Shown here: piece after piece, positions 53,960 through 62,686 of the stretch | Layout of the letters: every line of letters begins with the position of its first letter | How positions within the stretch are numbered: position 1 is the stretch's first letter | NCBI RefSeq assembly: GCF_016613415.1 | Contig: NZ_JACWCT010000001.1 | Location: 33,219-97,218, forward strand | Length of the DNA: 64,000 nt | Origin: Methylobacterium ajmalii | GTDB taxonomy: Bacteria > Pseudomonadota > Alphaproteobacteria > Rhizobiales > Beijerinckiaceae | Reading direction: 5' to 3' | The notes under the pieces: model-generated | Database searches by the model: none | Seen by the model: only the letters and a program-made list of their open reading frames with translations | What the model was told of the DNA's origin: nothing | Translations under genes and position numbers: made by a program

Positions 53960-55027
53960 ATGTCCACCTTCGAACGCTACCTGACCCTGTGGGTCGCCCT
54001 CTGCATCGTCGCCGGCATCGCGCTCGGCCATGTGATGCCGGGGTTCTTCCACCTGGTCGGTGAGGCCGAGATCGCCAAGGTCAACCTGCCGGTCGCGGTG
54101 CTGATCTGGTTGATGGTCATCCCAATGCTGCTCAAGATCGACTTCGCCGCGCTCGGCCAGGTCGGCCGGCACTGGCGCGGGATCGGCGTCACCCTTCTGG
54201 TGAACTGGGCGGTCAAGCCCTTCACGATGGCGCTGCTCGGCTGGCTGTTCGTGGGCTACCTGTTCAAGCCCTACCTGCCGGCCGACCAGATCAACAGCTA
54301 CATCGCCGGCCTCATCATCCTGGCTGCCGCGCCCTGCACCGCGATGGTGTTCGTGTGGTCCAACCTCACGAAGGGCGAGCCGCACTTCACGCTGTCGCAG
54401 GTCGCGCTCAACGACAGCATCATGGTGGTGGCCTTCGCCCCGATCGTCGGCCTCCTGCTCGGCCTGTCCTCGATCACGGTCCCGTGGAGCACGCTGGTGC
54501 TCTCGGTCGTGCTCTACATCATCATCCCGGTGATCGTGGCGCAGCTCGTGCGCCGCGCCCTGCTGGCTTCGGGCGGGCAGGCGGCCCTGGATCGGCTGCT
54601 GCACACCCTCGGCCCGGTGTCGCTGGTCGCCTTGCTCGCCACCCTGGTGCTGCTGTTCGGCTTCCAGGGCGAACAGATCCTGGCGCAGCCGCTCGTCATC
54701 GCCCTGCTGGCCGTGCCGATCCTGATCCAGGTCTATTTCAACGCAGGCCTGGCCTACCTGCTCAACCGTCTGGCCGGGGAGCAACATTGCGTTGCCGGGC
54801 CCTCGGCGCTGATCGGCGCGTCGAACTTCTTCGAGCTGGCCGTTGCCGCCGCGATCAGCCTGTTCGGCTTCAACTCGGGCGCGGCCCTCGCCACGGTCGT
54901 GGGCGTTCTCATCGAGGTGCCGGTGATGCTGACGGTCGTCTGGATCGTGAACCGCAGCCAGGGCTGGTATGAGCGCGGCGCGGCGCGCAAGGGCAGGGCG
55001 CTCGAGCCGGCCTCCCGTGAGGTCTGA
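53960..55027 (+). CDS. acr3: arsenite efflux transporter Acr3
   Basis: Inner-membrane As(III)/H+ antiporter of the bile/arsenite/riboflavin transporter family, 355 residues with ten predicted helices. The conserved catalytic Cys is about C126 in the Acr3 motif LAAAPCTAMVFVWSNLTKG. TLWVALCIVAGIALGH, NLPVAVLIWLMVIPMLLKID and GASNFFELAVAAAISLFG are further signature segments. It is the third gene of arsR-arsC/arsN2-acr3-MFS and lies 11 bp downstream of the fusion gene. Confidence 0.95.
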   Translation: MSTFERYLTLWVALCIVAGIALGHVMPGFFHLVGEAEIAKVNLPVAVLIWLMVIPMLLKIDFAALGQVGRHWRGIGVTLLVNWAVKPFTMALLGWLFVGYLFKPYLPADQINSYIAGLIILAAAPCTAMVFVWSNLTKGEPHFTLSQVALNDSIMVVAFAPIVGLLLGLSSITVPWSTLVLSVVLYIIIPVIVAQLVRRALLASGGQAALDRLLHTLGPVSLVALLATLVLLFGFQGEQILAQPLVIALLAVPILIQVYFNAGLAYLLNRLAGEQHCVAGPSALIGASNFFELAVAAAISLFGFNSGAALATVVGVLIEVPVMLTVVWIVNRSQGWYERGAARKGRALEPASREV

Positions 55028-56192
55028 GCCCGGCGGGCGCAGCCGCCTCGCCGTCATCTCCGCCCTGGGCGTCGTCGAAATCCTCGCCTGGGGCTCGTCG
55101 TTCTACCTGCCGGCGATCCTCGCCGGCCCGGTCGCGGACAGCACCGGATGGCCGCTCGCCGGAATCGTCGGCGGCCTGACCCTCGGCCTCCTGGTCGCCG
55201 CGTTCGCCTCGCCGCATGTCGGTGCGGCCATCCAGCGCCACGGCGGCCGGCCGGTCCTCGCCCTCGCGGCGCTGCTGCTGGCAGCAGGTCTCGTCATCCT
55301 GGCCGTCGCGCCGGTCCTGCCGGTCTACCTGATCGGCTGGCTGTTCCTCGGCCTCGGCATGGCCTGCGGCCTGTATGACCCGGCCTTTGCCACGCTCGGC
55401 CGCCTCTACGGCGCGGCTGCACGGCCGGCGATCACGACGCTGACCTTGTGGGGCGGGTTCGCCAGCACGGTCTGCTGGCCGCTGTCGGCGTTTCTGGTTG
55501 CGCAGGTCGGCTGGCGTGGCGCGTGCCTGGCCTACGCCGGCCTGCACCTCCTCGTCGCTCTACCGCTGGTGCTGCTGCTCATCCCACGAGCCCCGGCGCT
55601 CCCGGCGACAGCGGACACCCACACCTCGGCGGCCGGCCCGCTCTCGTCACCCGAGCGGAAGGCGTTCCTGCTGTTCGCCGGGGTGCTCGTGCTCGGCGGG
55701 GCGATCATGTCCCTGGTGTCGGTCCACCTCATCACCCTGCTGCAGACGCGCGGCGTCGCGCTCGCCTCGGCGGTGTCCTACGGAGCGCTGATCGGGCCGG
55801 CGCAGGTCGGCGCGCGGATCGTGGAGATGGCGTTCAAGGGCCGGCATCACCCGCTCTGGACGCTGACGGCAGCCTTCGGCCTTGTCGCACTCGGTCTCGC
55901 GCTGCTCGCCGGCGGCGTGCCGGGTGTCGGGATCTGGCTGGTGCTCTACGGCGGCGGCAACGGAATCTCCTCGATCGCGCGGGGCACGGTGCCGCTCGCG
56001 CTGTTCGGCCCGGATCGCTACCCGCTGCTGGTCGGTCGTCTGGCACGGCCAGGACTGATCGCCCAAGCCCTGGCTCCACCGGCTGGCGCGTTCGTGCTCA
56101 CCCACGCCGGCGCTGATCCGTTGTGGTGGCTGTTGCTCGCCCTCGCCCTCATCACCCTCGGCATGATCGGGGCACTGTGGCGGACGCGTTAG
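55017..56192 (+). CDS. MFS transporter in the ars locus (ArsK-like)
   Basis: Major-facilitator protein of about 391 residues with about 12 predicted helices. SALGVVEILAWGSSFYLPAI opens the first helix and MACGLYDPAFATLGRLYG is a family stretch seen in ars-linked MFS proteins. The GTG at 55017 overlaps acr3 by 11 bp; an ATG at 54969 would add 16 residues and a longer overlap. An arsenical or antimonial efflux function (ArsK-like) is inferred from synteny. It ends the cluster, about 550 bp before the tRNA-Ser gene. Confidence 0.8.
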   Translation: MRSEPGGRSRLAVISALGVVEILAWGSSFYLPAILAGPVADSTGWPLAGIVGGLTLGLLVAAFASPHVGAAIQRHGGRPVLALAALLLAAGLVILAVAPVLPVYLIGWLFLGLGMACGLYDPAFATLGRLYGAAARPAITTLTLWGGFASTVCWPLSAFLVAQVGWRGACLAYAGLHLLVALPLVLLLIPRAPALPATADTHTSAAGPLSSPERKAFLLFAGVLVLGGAIMSLVSVHLITLLQTRGVALASAVSYGALIGPAQVGARIVEMAFKGRHHPLWTLTAAFGLVALGLALLAGGVPGVGIWLVLYGGGNGISSIARGTVPLALFGPDRYPLLVGRLARPGLIAQALAPPAGAFVLTHAGADPLWWLLLALALITLGMIGALWRTR

Positions 56193-56747
56193 CTGTCCCT
56201 CCGAATCCGCGACGGCATTCGCGGTCACGGCTGATGTCACCCTCGGGACGTTGCCGTTCCACCTCGTCCGCATGACGGCGCAATGCGCCAGGTGACGAAG
56301 CTCGACGCCCTGAGAGCTACAGTGGAGGCCGAGACACTGGCCTCCACACCCCTTGAGTTTGCTCGCCCACGTCGACTTTCTCAAGCGCGCCCCGCGCAAC
56401 GCCCTCCAGCATCGGAAGTTAGCGGTAGCCGAATGGGCGCGGCTGCAATGGAGGTGCGAATCTTCTGCGATACGCACCAGCGCCGGCCAATCGTTCAGGA
56501 CAGCGAGTGCATCGCTCGGCCGTGTCGCACCCTAGCGGTAAGTGCGCGTCGATCACGACGCAGCTTGAGGTGCCGGAATAGATGCGGTCAGTTCGGGGGG
56601 GGCGCTGCCAGCGCTCTTGATACGAGCCGCACTGACACGTCGGAAAAGCCCTTAATTTTTAAGGGCCTTGTGCAGAATATCAAAACCGTACTGGAATCGT
56701 AGCAAAGAACACCGCCAAACACGCAATACTATGGTGTTCGTGATGCT
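56193..56747. other. spacer between the ars locus and tRNA-Ser
   Basis: These 555 bp are lower in G+C than the flanks, mostly from 56430, with an A+T-rich patch (TTAATTTTTAAGGGCC) near 56655. No gene with family features, integrase or repeat was recognised. It may be a remnant of the accessory block that sits on the 3' side of the tRNA. Confidence 0.45.
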
Positions 56748-56837
56748 TGGCGGAGAGGGAGGGATTCGAACCCCCGATGGACTTGCGCCCATGCCGCATT
56801 TCGAGTGCGGTGCATTCAACCGCTCTGCCACCTCTCC
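56748..56837 (-). tRNA. tRNA-Ser (CGA)
   Basis: The 90-nt minus-strand tRNA has the acceptor stem GGAGAGG / CCTCTCC, a long variable arm typical of class II tRNAs and the anticodon arm CCGCA-CTCGAAA-TGCGG, giving anticodon CGA (Ser, UCG codon). GGTTCGAATCC forms the T arm. The discriminator G and an encoded CCA are at 56751-56748. Its 3' end faces the arsenic block, the usual side for island integration. Confidence 0.93.
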
Positions 56838-56919
56838 GCGGGCGCCGTCGCCAGCGCAGGCGGGGCATTAGCATGGGTTCTCGCCGCTCCACAAGCGGGG
56901 AGGGGCGAGAAATTCGCGC

Positions 56920-57264
56920 TCAGGCGATCGCGCGGCTGCCCGCGAGGCTGATGCGGCGTTGGCCGGGGAGGCGGGTCTCGGCGGGGCGGCGCTCGGCGCG
57001 GGACTGGGCGAACAGCACCGCGCCGGCATGGCCGGCGACGCGCACCAGGTCGGTCTCGGTGCAGGCCGAGGCGACGCGCAGGCCGAGGGCGTGGAGGTGG
57101 CTCTTGCCGTAAAGGTAGGCGGCGAGGCGGGCGCGGGTGCCGGACGGAATGTCGGCCAGCACCGTCTCCACCATCTCGGAATCGCCGCGGTAGAGCGTGC
57201 CGAGCACGTCGAGGGGAACGGGACAGTCGTCGGGGGCGGACGGGCGGGCCTGCGGCGCGGGCAT
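56920..57264 (-). CDS. hypothetical protein
   Basis: Basic protein of 114 residues (126 if an upstream Met at 57300 is used). The middle, PLDVLGTLYRGDSEMVETVL to AYLYGKSHLHALGLRVASAC, looks like a compact helical domain; the ends are low-complexity. AHLA-type motifs, signal peptide or membrane segments are absent. Codon use is consistent with the surroundings. No function is suggested. Confidence 0.5.
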   Translation of the reverse strand: MPAPQARPSAPDDCPVPLDVLGTLYRGDSEMVETVLADIPSGTRARLAAYLYGKSHLHALGLRVASACTETDLVRVAGHAGAVLFAQSRAERRPAETRLPGQRRISLAGSRAIA

Positions 57265-57595
57265 GGGAACCTCGGGGAGGGCGACGGGAGAAGTCGGCAA
57301 GGGATCGTGAATTGCCGTCAGGGTCGCCCCCCGTGCTTAACAGAAGGTTAAGCGTGGCCGTAAAAACCCGGAAATCCAAGTCCTCCCCAGACCTGATGCG
57401 CCGAAGCCACCGTCCTGGTGCGGACCCTCCACGGACCCGCCCTCCGCCGATCCGCCGACCGCGCAATGGAGAGGGCGTGAGATCGGGGTGAAACCTGCGG
57501 CATCGGCGCACCGGGACTGGCGGCATCTGAAAACCGCGGGAAGGGAACCGTGATTACCTTCCCGCGTTATCCCCGCCCTTCGAGGCCGGCCGCGG
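57265..57595. other. spacer before the His-rich cupin gene
   Basis: These 331 bp include an A+T-richer patch at 57335-57380 (TTAACAGAAGGTTAAGC) and a second at 57535-57570. These look like promoter or 3'-end regions for the minus-strand genes. No gene was seen. Confidence 0.4.
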
Positions 57596-58123
57596 TCACG
57601 GATGGCGGTGGATCGGGTCGACCCAGTAGACCGCCTCCGGCCGCTCGACGGGTTCGATGTCGGTGATGTTGACCACCACCGCCTCGTTGTCGGAGCGCAC
57701 GAGCACGCATTCCAGCACCTCGTCCGGGGAGGCGTTGATCTCCTGGTGCGGCACGAAGGGCGGAACGTAGATGAAGTCGCCCGGGCCGGCCTCGGCGACG
57801 AATTCGAGCCGCTCGCCCCACCGCATCCGGGCCCGCCCGCGCACAACGTAGATCACGCTCTCCAGCGCGCCGTGATGGTGCACCCCGGTCTTGGCGTCGG
57901 GCTCGATCGCCACGGTGCCGGCCCAGATCTTCTGCGCCCCGACCCGGGCGTGGTTGATCGCCGCCTGGCGGAACATGCCGGGCGTCTGGGCGGTGTTGGG
58001 ATCGAGGCGGTCGCCGGTGATCACTCGGACGCCGTCGTGCTTCCAGGGCGCCTCCTCCGCCCCGGCATGGCCGTGGGCATGATCGTGATCGTGATCTCGG
58101 GAGTGATCGTGGTCTTGCGACAT
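57596..58123 (-). CDS. cupin domain protein with His-rich N-terminus
   Basis: This 175-residue cytosolic protein starts MSQDHDHSRDHDHDHAHGHA, a His/Asp-rich metal-binding leader. A cupin barrel follows with GVHHHGALESVIYVVRGRAR (ligands His, His, His/Glu) and VPPFVPHQEINASPDEV (His). The His-rich leader resembles metal-storage or metallochaperone segments and hints at Ni/Zn/Cu/Co acquisition. Its function is otherwise unknown. Confidence 0.78.
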   Translation of the reverse strand: MSQDHDHSRDHDHDHAHGHAGAEEAPWKHDGVRVITGDRLDPNTAQTPGMFRQAAINHARVGAQKIWAGTVAIEPDAKTGVHHHGALESVIYVVRGRARMRWGERLEFVAEAGPGDFIYVPPFVPHQEINASPDEVLECVLVRSDNEAVVVNITDIEPVERPEAVYWVDPIHRHP

Positions 58124-58693
58124 GGCGGGCTCCGGCCGGATGGACGCCCGCATCCTGCGCCACGGCGCGGGGCCGCGCCAGGGCGACGCTCCGCCCATCG
58201 TGTTTGTTTTAAAGAACGATGCTCGGTTGTGCGCGAGGGTCTAGGACGGAACAAGTCGGAGAAGCGGTCGATCTGCTCCGAAACGACGCGGCACGGGAAG
58301 CTTCTTGTATTTCGAGTTGTTCCATAAAAAGAACATTCTCGTTGACATCACGGTCCGGTCGGCCGATGCTGCCCTGGCATTCGAGGCCGGCGACCGGCTT
58401 CCCGCCGCGGTGATTTGAGGCGATTGCGCCGCGAGACCAAACGCTAAAGCACCCCGGCGCCGCACGGCACCGGTGGGCCAACCCGGAGACATGACGCGAT
58501 GCTGCTCTGCCGCATGCCCTGCGCCGGCCGCCCCGTTCCGGCTTCCGCCGCCCTCTGTCGATGCGGCGTGCGCCGCGACCCCGTTCGCGCCGCCCGCCAG
58601 GGCCGCTGAAACCGGCCCGATCCCTGCATCACCCGTTTCGCGAGACGTTTTGCGCGGCGCCCGAGCGGCGGCCGCGACCGGAGATTGTTGCCC
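58124..58693. other. divergent spacer with two A+T-rich patches
   Basis: These 570 bp separate the minus-strand cupin from the plus-strand small gene. The stretch 58200-58350 is A+T-richer than average (TTTGTTTTAAAGAACGATG, CCATAAAAAGAACATTC) and should contain the cupin promoter. The other end (58450-58690) is G+C-rich and carries no recognisable gene. Confidence 0.4.
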
Positions 58694-58891
58694 ATGCAGC
58701 CCGCCCGCATCGTCGAGGTCGGCGAGACCTCGGCCGGGATCGTCGTTCCCGAGACCGACGGCTTCCGTTTCTTCTCCGCCCACCCGGACTTCCACACCCT
58801 CGAGGGCCGGATCTTCCGCAGCCCGCGCCACGCCACCCGCGCGGCGCAGGACCTGCACGCCCGCAAGCGCAACCGCCGCCTCGCCGCCTGA
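58694..58891 (+). CDS. small conserved-type hypothetical protein
   Basis: This 65-residue basic protein has no signal peptide. The N-terminal half reads ARIVEVGETSAGIVVPETDG followed by FRFFSAHPDFHTLEGRIF; the C-terminus is Arg/Lys-rich (RKRNRR). The compact beta-rich look and a perfect hairpin right after the stop support a real gene. ATG 58694 is used; ATG 58685 is an alternative. Function is unknown. Confidence 0.55.
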   Translation: MQPARIVEVGETSAGIVVPETDGFRFFSAHPDFHTLEGRIFRSPRHATRAAQDLHARKRNRRLAA

Positions 58892-58913
58892 GCGAGGACC
58901 GGACGGATGGACG

Positions 58914-58948
58914 AGAGAGGGGCCGTCCCGCCGGGACGGCCCCTCTCT
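58914..58948. terminator. 16-bp perfect hairpin between convergent genes
   Basis: AGAGAGGGGCCGTCCC pairs with GGGACGGCCCCTCTCT around a GCC loop, followed by TTA. It lies 22 bp after the stop of the small plus-strand gene and 6 bp beyond the minus-strand ubiB stop, so it can end both transcripts. Confidence 0.7.
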
Positions 58949-58954
58949 TATGTC

Positions 58955-60589
58955 TCAGCGGTTGCGGGCGAGGAGCAGGATCCAGCCGATCCCGATCGTC
59001 AGCACCAGGATGCCGATGGTGGCGAAGGCCGGCGTGCCGTGCTCCATCAGCCGGGGCGCGAGCTGGGTGGCGAAGGCCGCCACCACGAGGCCGACCGCGA
59101 CCCGGGCGGCGGCACGCTCGATGCCGCGGGTCAGCTTGTCCATGCCCTTGAGCTCGATCTCGACCGTGACGCGGCCCTGCTTGAGGCGCACCAGCATCAG
59201 GTGGATGAGCGTCGGCAGCTCGGAGGCCGCACCATAGAGCCCGGTCGCCAGGCCCTGGAACCGGCCCTTGAGGTCCTTGACCGAGAATTGCTGCCGCATG
59301 TGGCGGCTGACGGTCGGGCCGGCCGCCGCGAACAGGTCGAAGGCCGGGTCGAGCTGGCGCATCACGCCGTCGGCGGTGACGAGGCCCTTGAACAGGATCG
59401 CGAGGTCGGTCGGCATCGCGAGATCGTTCTCGCGCGCCATGGTCATGAAGTCGGTGAGGACGAGGCCGAGATTGAGCGTCGCGCCGTTGTGGCGGGTGAC
59501 GAAGGATTGCGAGGCCGCCTCGAGCTTGGTGAGGTCCGGGTTGCTGGCGCCGGTCCAGTCGAGCAGCACCGCCATCAGCCCGTCGGCATCCTCCTGCAGC
59601 ATCGCGCCGATCAACATCAGGAGCTGCGAGCGGCGGCGCTGCGACAGCCGGCCGACGATGCCGAAATCGATGAAGGCGATCCGGTTGCCGGGCATCGCCA
59701 AAAGGTTGCCCGGATGCGGGTCGGCGTGAAAGAGGCCCTCGATCATCGCCATCTGCAGGAAGGCGTCGACGCCGCGCTGGGCCAGGACCTTGCGGTCGAG
59801 CCCGGCCTCCTCCAGGCGCTTGGTGTCCGTCGGCGGGATGCCGTGGATGAACTCCTGCACCAGCACCCGCTCGGAGGTGTATTCCCAGTAGACCTTCGGG
59901 AACACGACGTCGTCGCGGTCGGGGAAGAGCGCCGCCAGCATCTCGCAGTTGCGGCCCTCGTTGGCGAGGTCGAGCTCCTCGCGCAGGCCGTTGGCGATGT
60001 GGCGCATCTGCTCGGTCGGCCGGTAGCGGGCCATCTCGGGCCACTCGGTCTCGACGATGCGCGAGGCGTGCGACAGGAGCCGCAGGTCGGCCTCGATGAT
60101 CTTCTGGAGCCCCGGGCGCCGGACCTTGACGATCACCTCCTCGCCGGTCTCGAGCCGGGCGCGGTAGACCTGGGCGATCGACGCCGAGGCGATCGGGTTG
60201 GTGTCGAACTCCGAAAAGATCTCGGCCGGCGGGGCGCCGAGATCGGCCTCGAGCTGGGGCCGGATCACCTCCCAGGGCAGCGGCGCGACCTTGTCGTGCA
60301 GCTTGCCGAGTTCTTCCGTCCATTGCGGCGCCAGCAGGTCGGCGCGGCTCGCCAGCACCTGGCCGAGCTTGATGAAGGTGGGCCCCAGGGCCTCGATCGC
60401 CCGGCGCAGGCGCTCGGGCTGGGACAGGCGCGCGAGGTCGACGGCGGGGGCGCTGCGCCAGGCGAGCCGCGGGATCGCCCTGAGGCCGAGGCGGTCGACG
60501 ACCTTGTTGACGCCGAAGCCGATGAGGATGCCGGCGATTTCCTGGAGGCGCTGGCGGTCGCGCGCCGCGACGATGGCGGTTTTCAGCAT
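58955..60589 (-). CDS. ubiB: ubiquinone biosynthesis protein UbiB
   Basis: Atypical ABC1/ADCK-type kinase-like ATPase required for coenzyme Q assembly, 544 residues. Characteristic features are the KxGQ motif GPTFIKLGQVLASRADLLAP, the Ala-rich nucleotide loop SIASASIAQVYRARLETGEE and the catalytic VDAFLQMAMIEGLFHADPHP with DPHPGN and IAFIDFGIVG. The last 60 residues include two predicted membrane helices (VALVVAAFATQLAPRLM area and IGILVLTIGIGWILLLA). Its usual neighbour ubiE is not visible upstream in the window. ATG 60589 is the start. Confidence 0.93.
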   Translation of the reverse strand: MLKTAIVAARDRQRLQEIAGILIGFGVNKVVDRLGLRAIPRLAWRSAPAVDLARLSQPERLRRAIEALGPTFIKLGQVLASRADLLAPQWTEELGKLHDKVAPLPWEVIRPQLEADLGAPPAEIFSEFDTNPIASASIAQVYRARLETGEEVIVKVRRPGLQKIIEADLRLLSHASRIVETEWPEMARYRPTEQMRHIANGLREELDLANEGRNCEMLAALFPDRDDVVFPKVYWEYTSERVLVQEFIHGIPPTDTKRLEEAGLDRKVLAQRGVDAFLQMAMIEGLFHADPHPGNLLAMPGNRIAFIDFGIVGRLSQRRRSQLLMLIGAMLQEDADGLMAVLLDWTGASNPDLTKLEAASQSFVTRHNGATLNLGLVLTDFMTMARENDLAMPTDLAILFKGLVTADGVMRQLDPAFDLFAAAGPTVSRHMRQQFSVKDLKGRFQGLATGLYGAASELPTLIHLMLVRLKQGRVTVEIELKGMDKLTRGIERAAARVAVGLVVAAFATQLAPRLMEHGTPAFATIGILVLTIGIGWILLLARNR

Positions 60590-61024
60590 CTGCGCGTCGA
60601 ATCTGCTCGGCTGGGAGGGGTGGGGGCGACGGCCGGGGCGAGCCGGCCGGGCAGGGCGGTGGGGGCGCGGGGCTCGCCCGGGCCGGGGATCGGGGCTCGC
60701 ATCGGCATCCTGGTCCTCCCGGGCATCGGCCCCGCCAATCGCCCGGTGGTCGGCCGCGGCGCGCTACCTTGCGGCGCCAAACGGGCGGGAAAGGGGCGGC
60801 GGGGCCCGTCGGCGGTAGCGCATGACCCGGACCGATACAATCGCGCCGGCGGACGGGCGCTCCATTGCCGCAACCCCGGCGGGCGGCCCGCACGCGCGAG
60901 GACCGACCGGGGAACGGCGGCGACGGGTCGGGGCCGGCGGCCGTCGCGCACGCGCGAAGGCCGGCCCCGGGCGATCCGGGGCCGGCCTCCATGGTGTTGC
61001 AGGGGCGAGCTTTGCGTCCGCGGA
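60590..61024. other. spacer between ubiB and the repeat protein
   Basis: These 435 bp contain a terminator-like hairpin (60959-60987) for the gene to the right and low-complexity G+C runs nearer to ubiB. A reading frame here is Arg/Pro-rich and not convincing. The ubiB promoter should lie in the left 200 bp. Confidence 0.45.
60959..60987 (-). terminator. 12-bp hairpin after the repeat protein gene
   Basis: GGCCGGCCCCGG pairs with CCGGGGCCGGCC around a 5-base loop (GCGAT), 38 bp beyond the minus-strand stop at 61025. There is no U-run. Confidence 0.55.
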
Positions 61025-62341
61025 TTACATCCGGCCGCCCGCACCCGGCTGGCCGGCACCGGCCGGCTTGCCGCCTTCGGGCTGCCCGCCCGGACGAGCG
61101 CCGCCGCGCTGGGTGCTGCCGGTGGTGTCCGGACCGGCGCCGCGGTTGCCCATCTGGCGCTCGCCGGCCTGACGCTCGTTCATGCCGTCCTTGGCCATTC
61201 CGTCCTTGGTCATACCGCGCTCGGCCCCGTTGCGGCCGGGCTGGTTGCCCGCGGCCTGCTCCGGCCGGGCGCCGTTGCGCTCGCCCATCTCGCGACGGTC
61301 CTTGTCGCGACGATCCTGGCCGTCCTTCATCTCGCCGCGCGACATCTCGCGGTTGCGCTCGCGATCCACGGTGCCGTTGCGGCGCTCCTCGCTGCGGCTC
61401 AGCCGGTCCTCGCGGCGCTCGCCGCTCCGCACGTCGACGCGGTCGCGGCCGCGCACGCTGCCGGTGACGCTGCTGCGCTCGCTCACCACCAGGCGGCGGT
61501 ACTCGGGCGACCCGTAGAGCACGCGCTGGCCCGAAATCGTGACGTAGCGTTCGGTGCCGGTGCGCTCGGACACGATCAGGCGACGATATTCCGGCGAGCC
61601 GTAGATCACGCGCTGGCCGCGGACCATCACGTACCGGCCCGGCCCGCTCCGCTCGCGGATGACGAGGCGGCGGTACTCGGGCGAGCCGACCCGCACCCGG
61701 CGGCCCTGGAGCGTCACGAACTCGACCCGGCCGGGACGCACGACGCGGTTCTCGCGCCGCTCGACCACGACGAGGCGGCGGTACTCGGGCGAGCCGTACA
61801 GGACGCGCTGGCCCGAGATCGTCACGTAGCGGCGGCCGCCGACGGTGGTGATGCGGTCCTCACGGGCCTCGCTGCGGAAGCCGGCCCGGCCCTCGCGGTG
61901 CTCGAACCGCTCGGCCCGGTCGCCGCGGCGCTCGGCGCGGCGGTCGCCGTCGCGATCACGGCGCTCGTCCATCGCCCGGCGGCCGTCGCGGCCCTCGGGT
62001 CCGCGCTCGGCCCGGTCGCGGGTCCCGTCGCGGTCCATGCCGCCCTTGCGGTCGGCCGTGTCGCCACGCTTGTCGGCCTTGTCCATGCCGTCGCGGCCGG
62101 CGCCCGGACGGGCGGCCTCGGCCTTGTCCATGCCGCCCTTGCCGGACTCGGACTTGCCCATCTCGGACTTGCCCATCTCGCCGCGGGCCTGGGCGCCGGG
62201 ACCGGCCTTGGGGCCGCCGGCGTTGGGGCCGGACTGGCTCGTCTCGCCGCCGCGGCCGGGGGCGGCGCCGGGGCCGGCAGTCTGGGCGAATGCCGAGGTG
62301 CTGAGCAGCAGCGCGGCCAGTCCAACGGTCAGTCTGTTCAT
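61025..62341 (-). CDS. secreted low-complexity protein with four internal repeats
   Basis: This 438-residue protein has a signal peptide (MNRLTVGLAALLLSTSAFAQ). Residues about 21-160 are Gly/Met/Asp/Arg-rich and include repeated GKSEMGKSE, GGMDKA and RDGMDKAD units. Residues about 171-294 hold four head-to-tail repeats with consensus RYVTISGQRVLYGSPEYRRLVVSER. The last 145 residues are again charged and low-complexity. The four repeats probably form a small beta-rich solenoid exposed outside the inner membrane. No family was recognised for certain; a RcnB- or DUF1236-like relationship is only a guess. It is a candidate envelope or surface protein. Confidence 0.75.
   Translation of the reverse strand: MNRLTVGLAALLLSTSAFAQTAGPGAAPGRGGETSQSGPNAGGPKAGPGAQARGEMGKSEMGKSESGKGGMDKAEAARPGAGRDGMDKADKRGDTADRKGGMDRDGTRDRAERGPEGRDGRRAMDERRDRDGDRRAERRGDRAERFEHREGRAGFRSEAREDRITTVGGRRYVTISGQRVLYGSPEYRRLVVVERRENRVVRPGRVEFVTLQGRRVRVGSPEYRRLVIRERSGPGRYVMVRGQRVIYGSPEYRRLIVSERTGTERYVTISGQRVLYGSPEYRRLVVSERSSVTGSVRGRDRVDVRSGERREDRLSRSEERRNGTVDRERNREMSRGEMKDGQDRRDKDRREMGERNGARPEQAAGNQPGRNGAERGMTKDGMAKDGMNERQAGERQMGNRGAGPDTTGSTQRGGARPGGQPEGGKPAGAGQPGAGGRM
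61460..61831 (-). repeat. four tandem coding repeats of about 90-105 bp
   Basis: Within the gene above, the DNA unit encoding (R)RYVTISGQRVLYGSPEYRR is present four times, with units 2 and 3 diverged (VEFVTLQGRRVRVGSPEYRR and RYVMVRGQRVIYGSPEYRR). Repeats one and four are nearly identical in protein, suggesting recent duplication or conversion between them. Confidence 0.75.
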
Positions 62342-62686
62342 GTTCGTCCGCCTCCCTGTGCGCCGGCATCGCGATGCGGCGGCGCTGCGAAGATGCTTCA
62401 AAACGCCGACCCCAGATTATCGTTCCGGATCTTCTCTATCCCCGACGCGATCTCGTCTTCCCAACGGCCAAGTTTATATTGCAAGACTTGATGAGCTTGG
62501 GTCTGACACGGCGCGGACTGCGTCTCCACGCGCGGGCATCCTCGCGCGCGTGCGGCGCGCGAGTACGGTTACCGGAACCGTTTCGCCGGAGCCGACGTTT
62601 CTGCCGGACCGTAGCCGTTCCGCGTCTCCGGCCGCTGGCGTGCGGCCGGGGCGGGATTGGCTGCGTCCCGGAGGTGATCAGGCAGG
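62342..62686. other. divergent spacer between the repeat protein and PBP genes
   Basis: These 345 bp are A+T-richer at 62415-62490 (AGTTTATATTGCAAGACTTG and neighbours) and should hold the promoters of both divergent genes. No small gene or hairpin of note was recognised. Confidence 0.4.

Noticed and set aside
60583..61059. Open frame of about 158 codons upstream of ubiB
   Set aside because: Arg/Pro-rich low-complexity translation with no ribosome site or conserved motif.
61460..61831. CRISPR array suspicion from regularly spaced repeats
   Set aside because: The repeats are coding, of about 90-105 bp, diverged and without unique spacers.
58907..62491. Very long plus-strand open frame antisense to ubiB and the repeat protein
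   Set aside because: The minus-strand genes have family motifs and a signal peptide. The plus-strand frame has only Ala/Val/Leu-rich and His-rich shadow composition.
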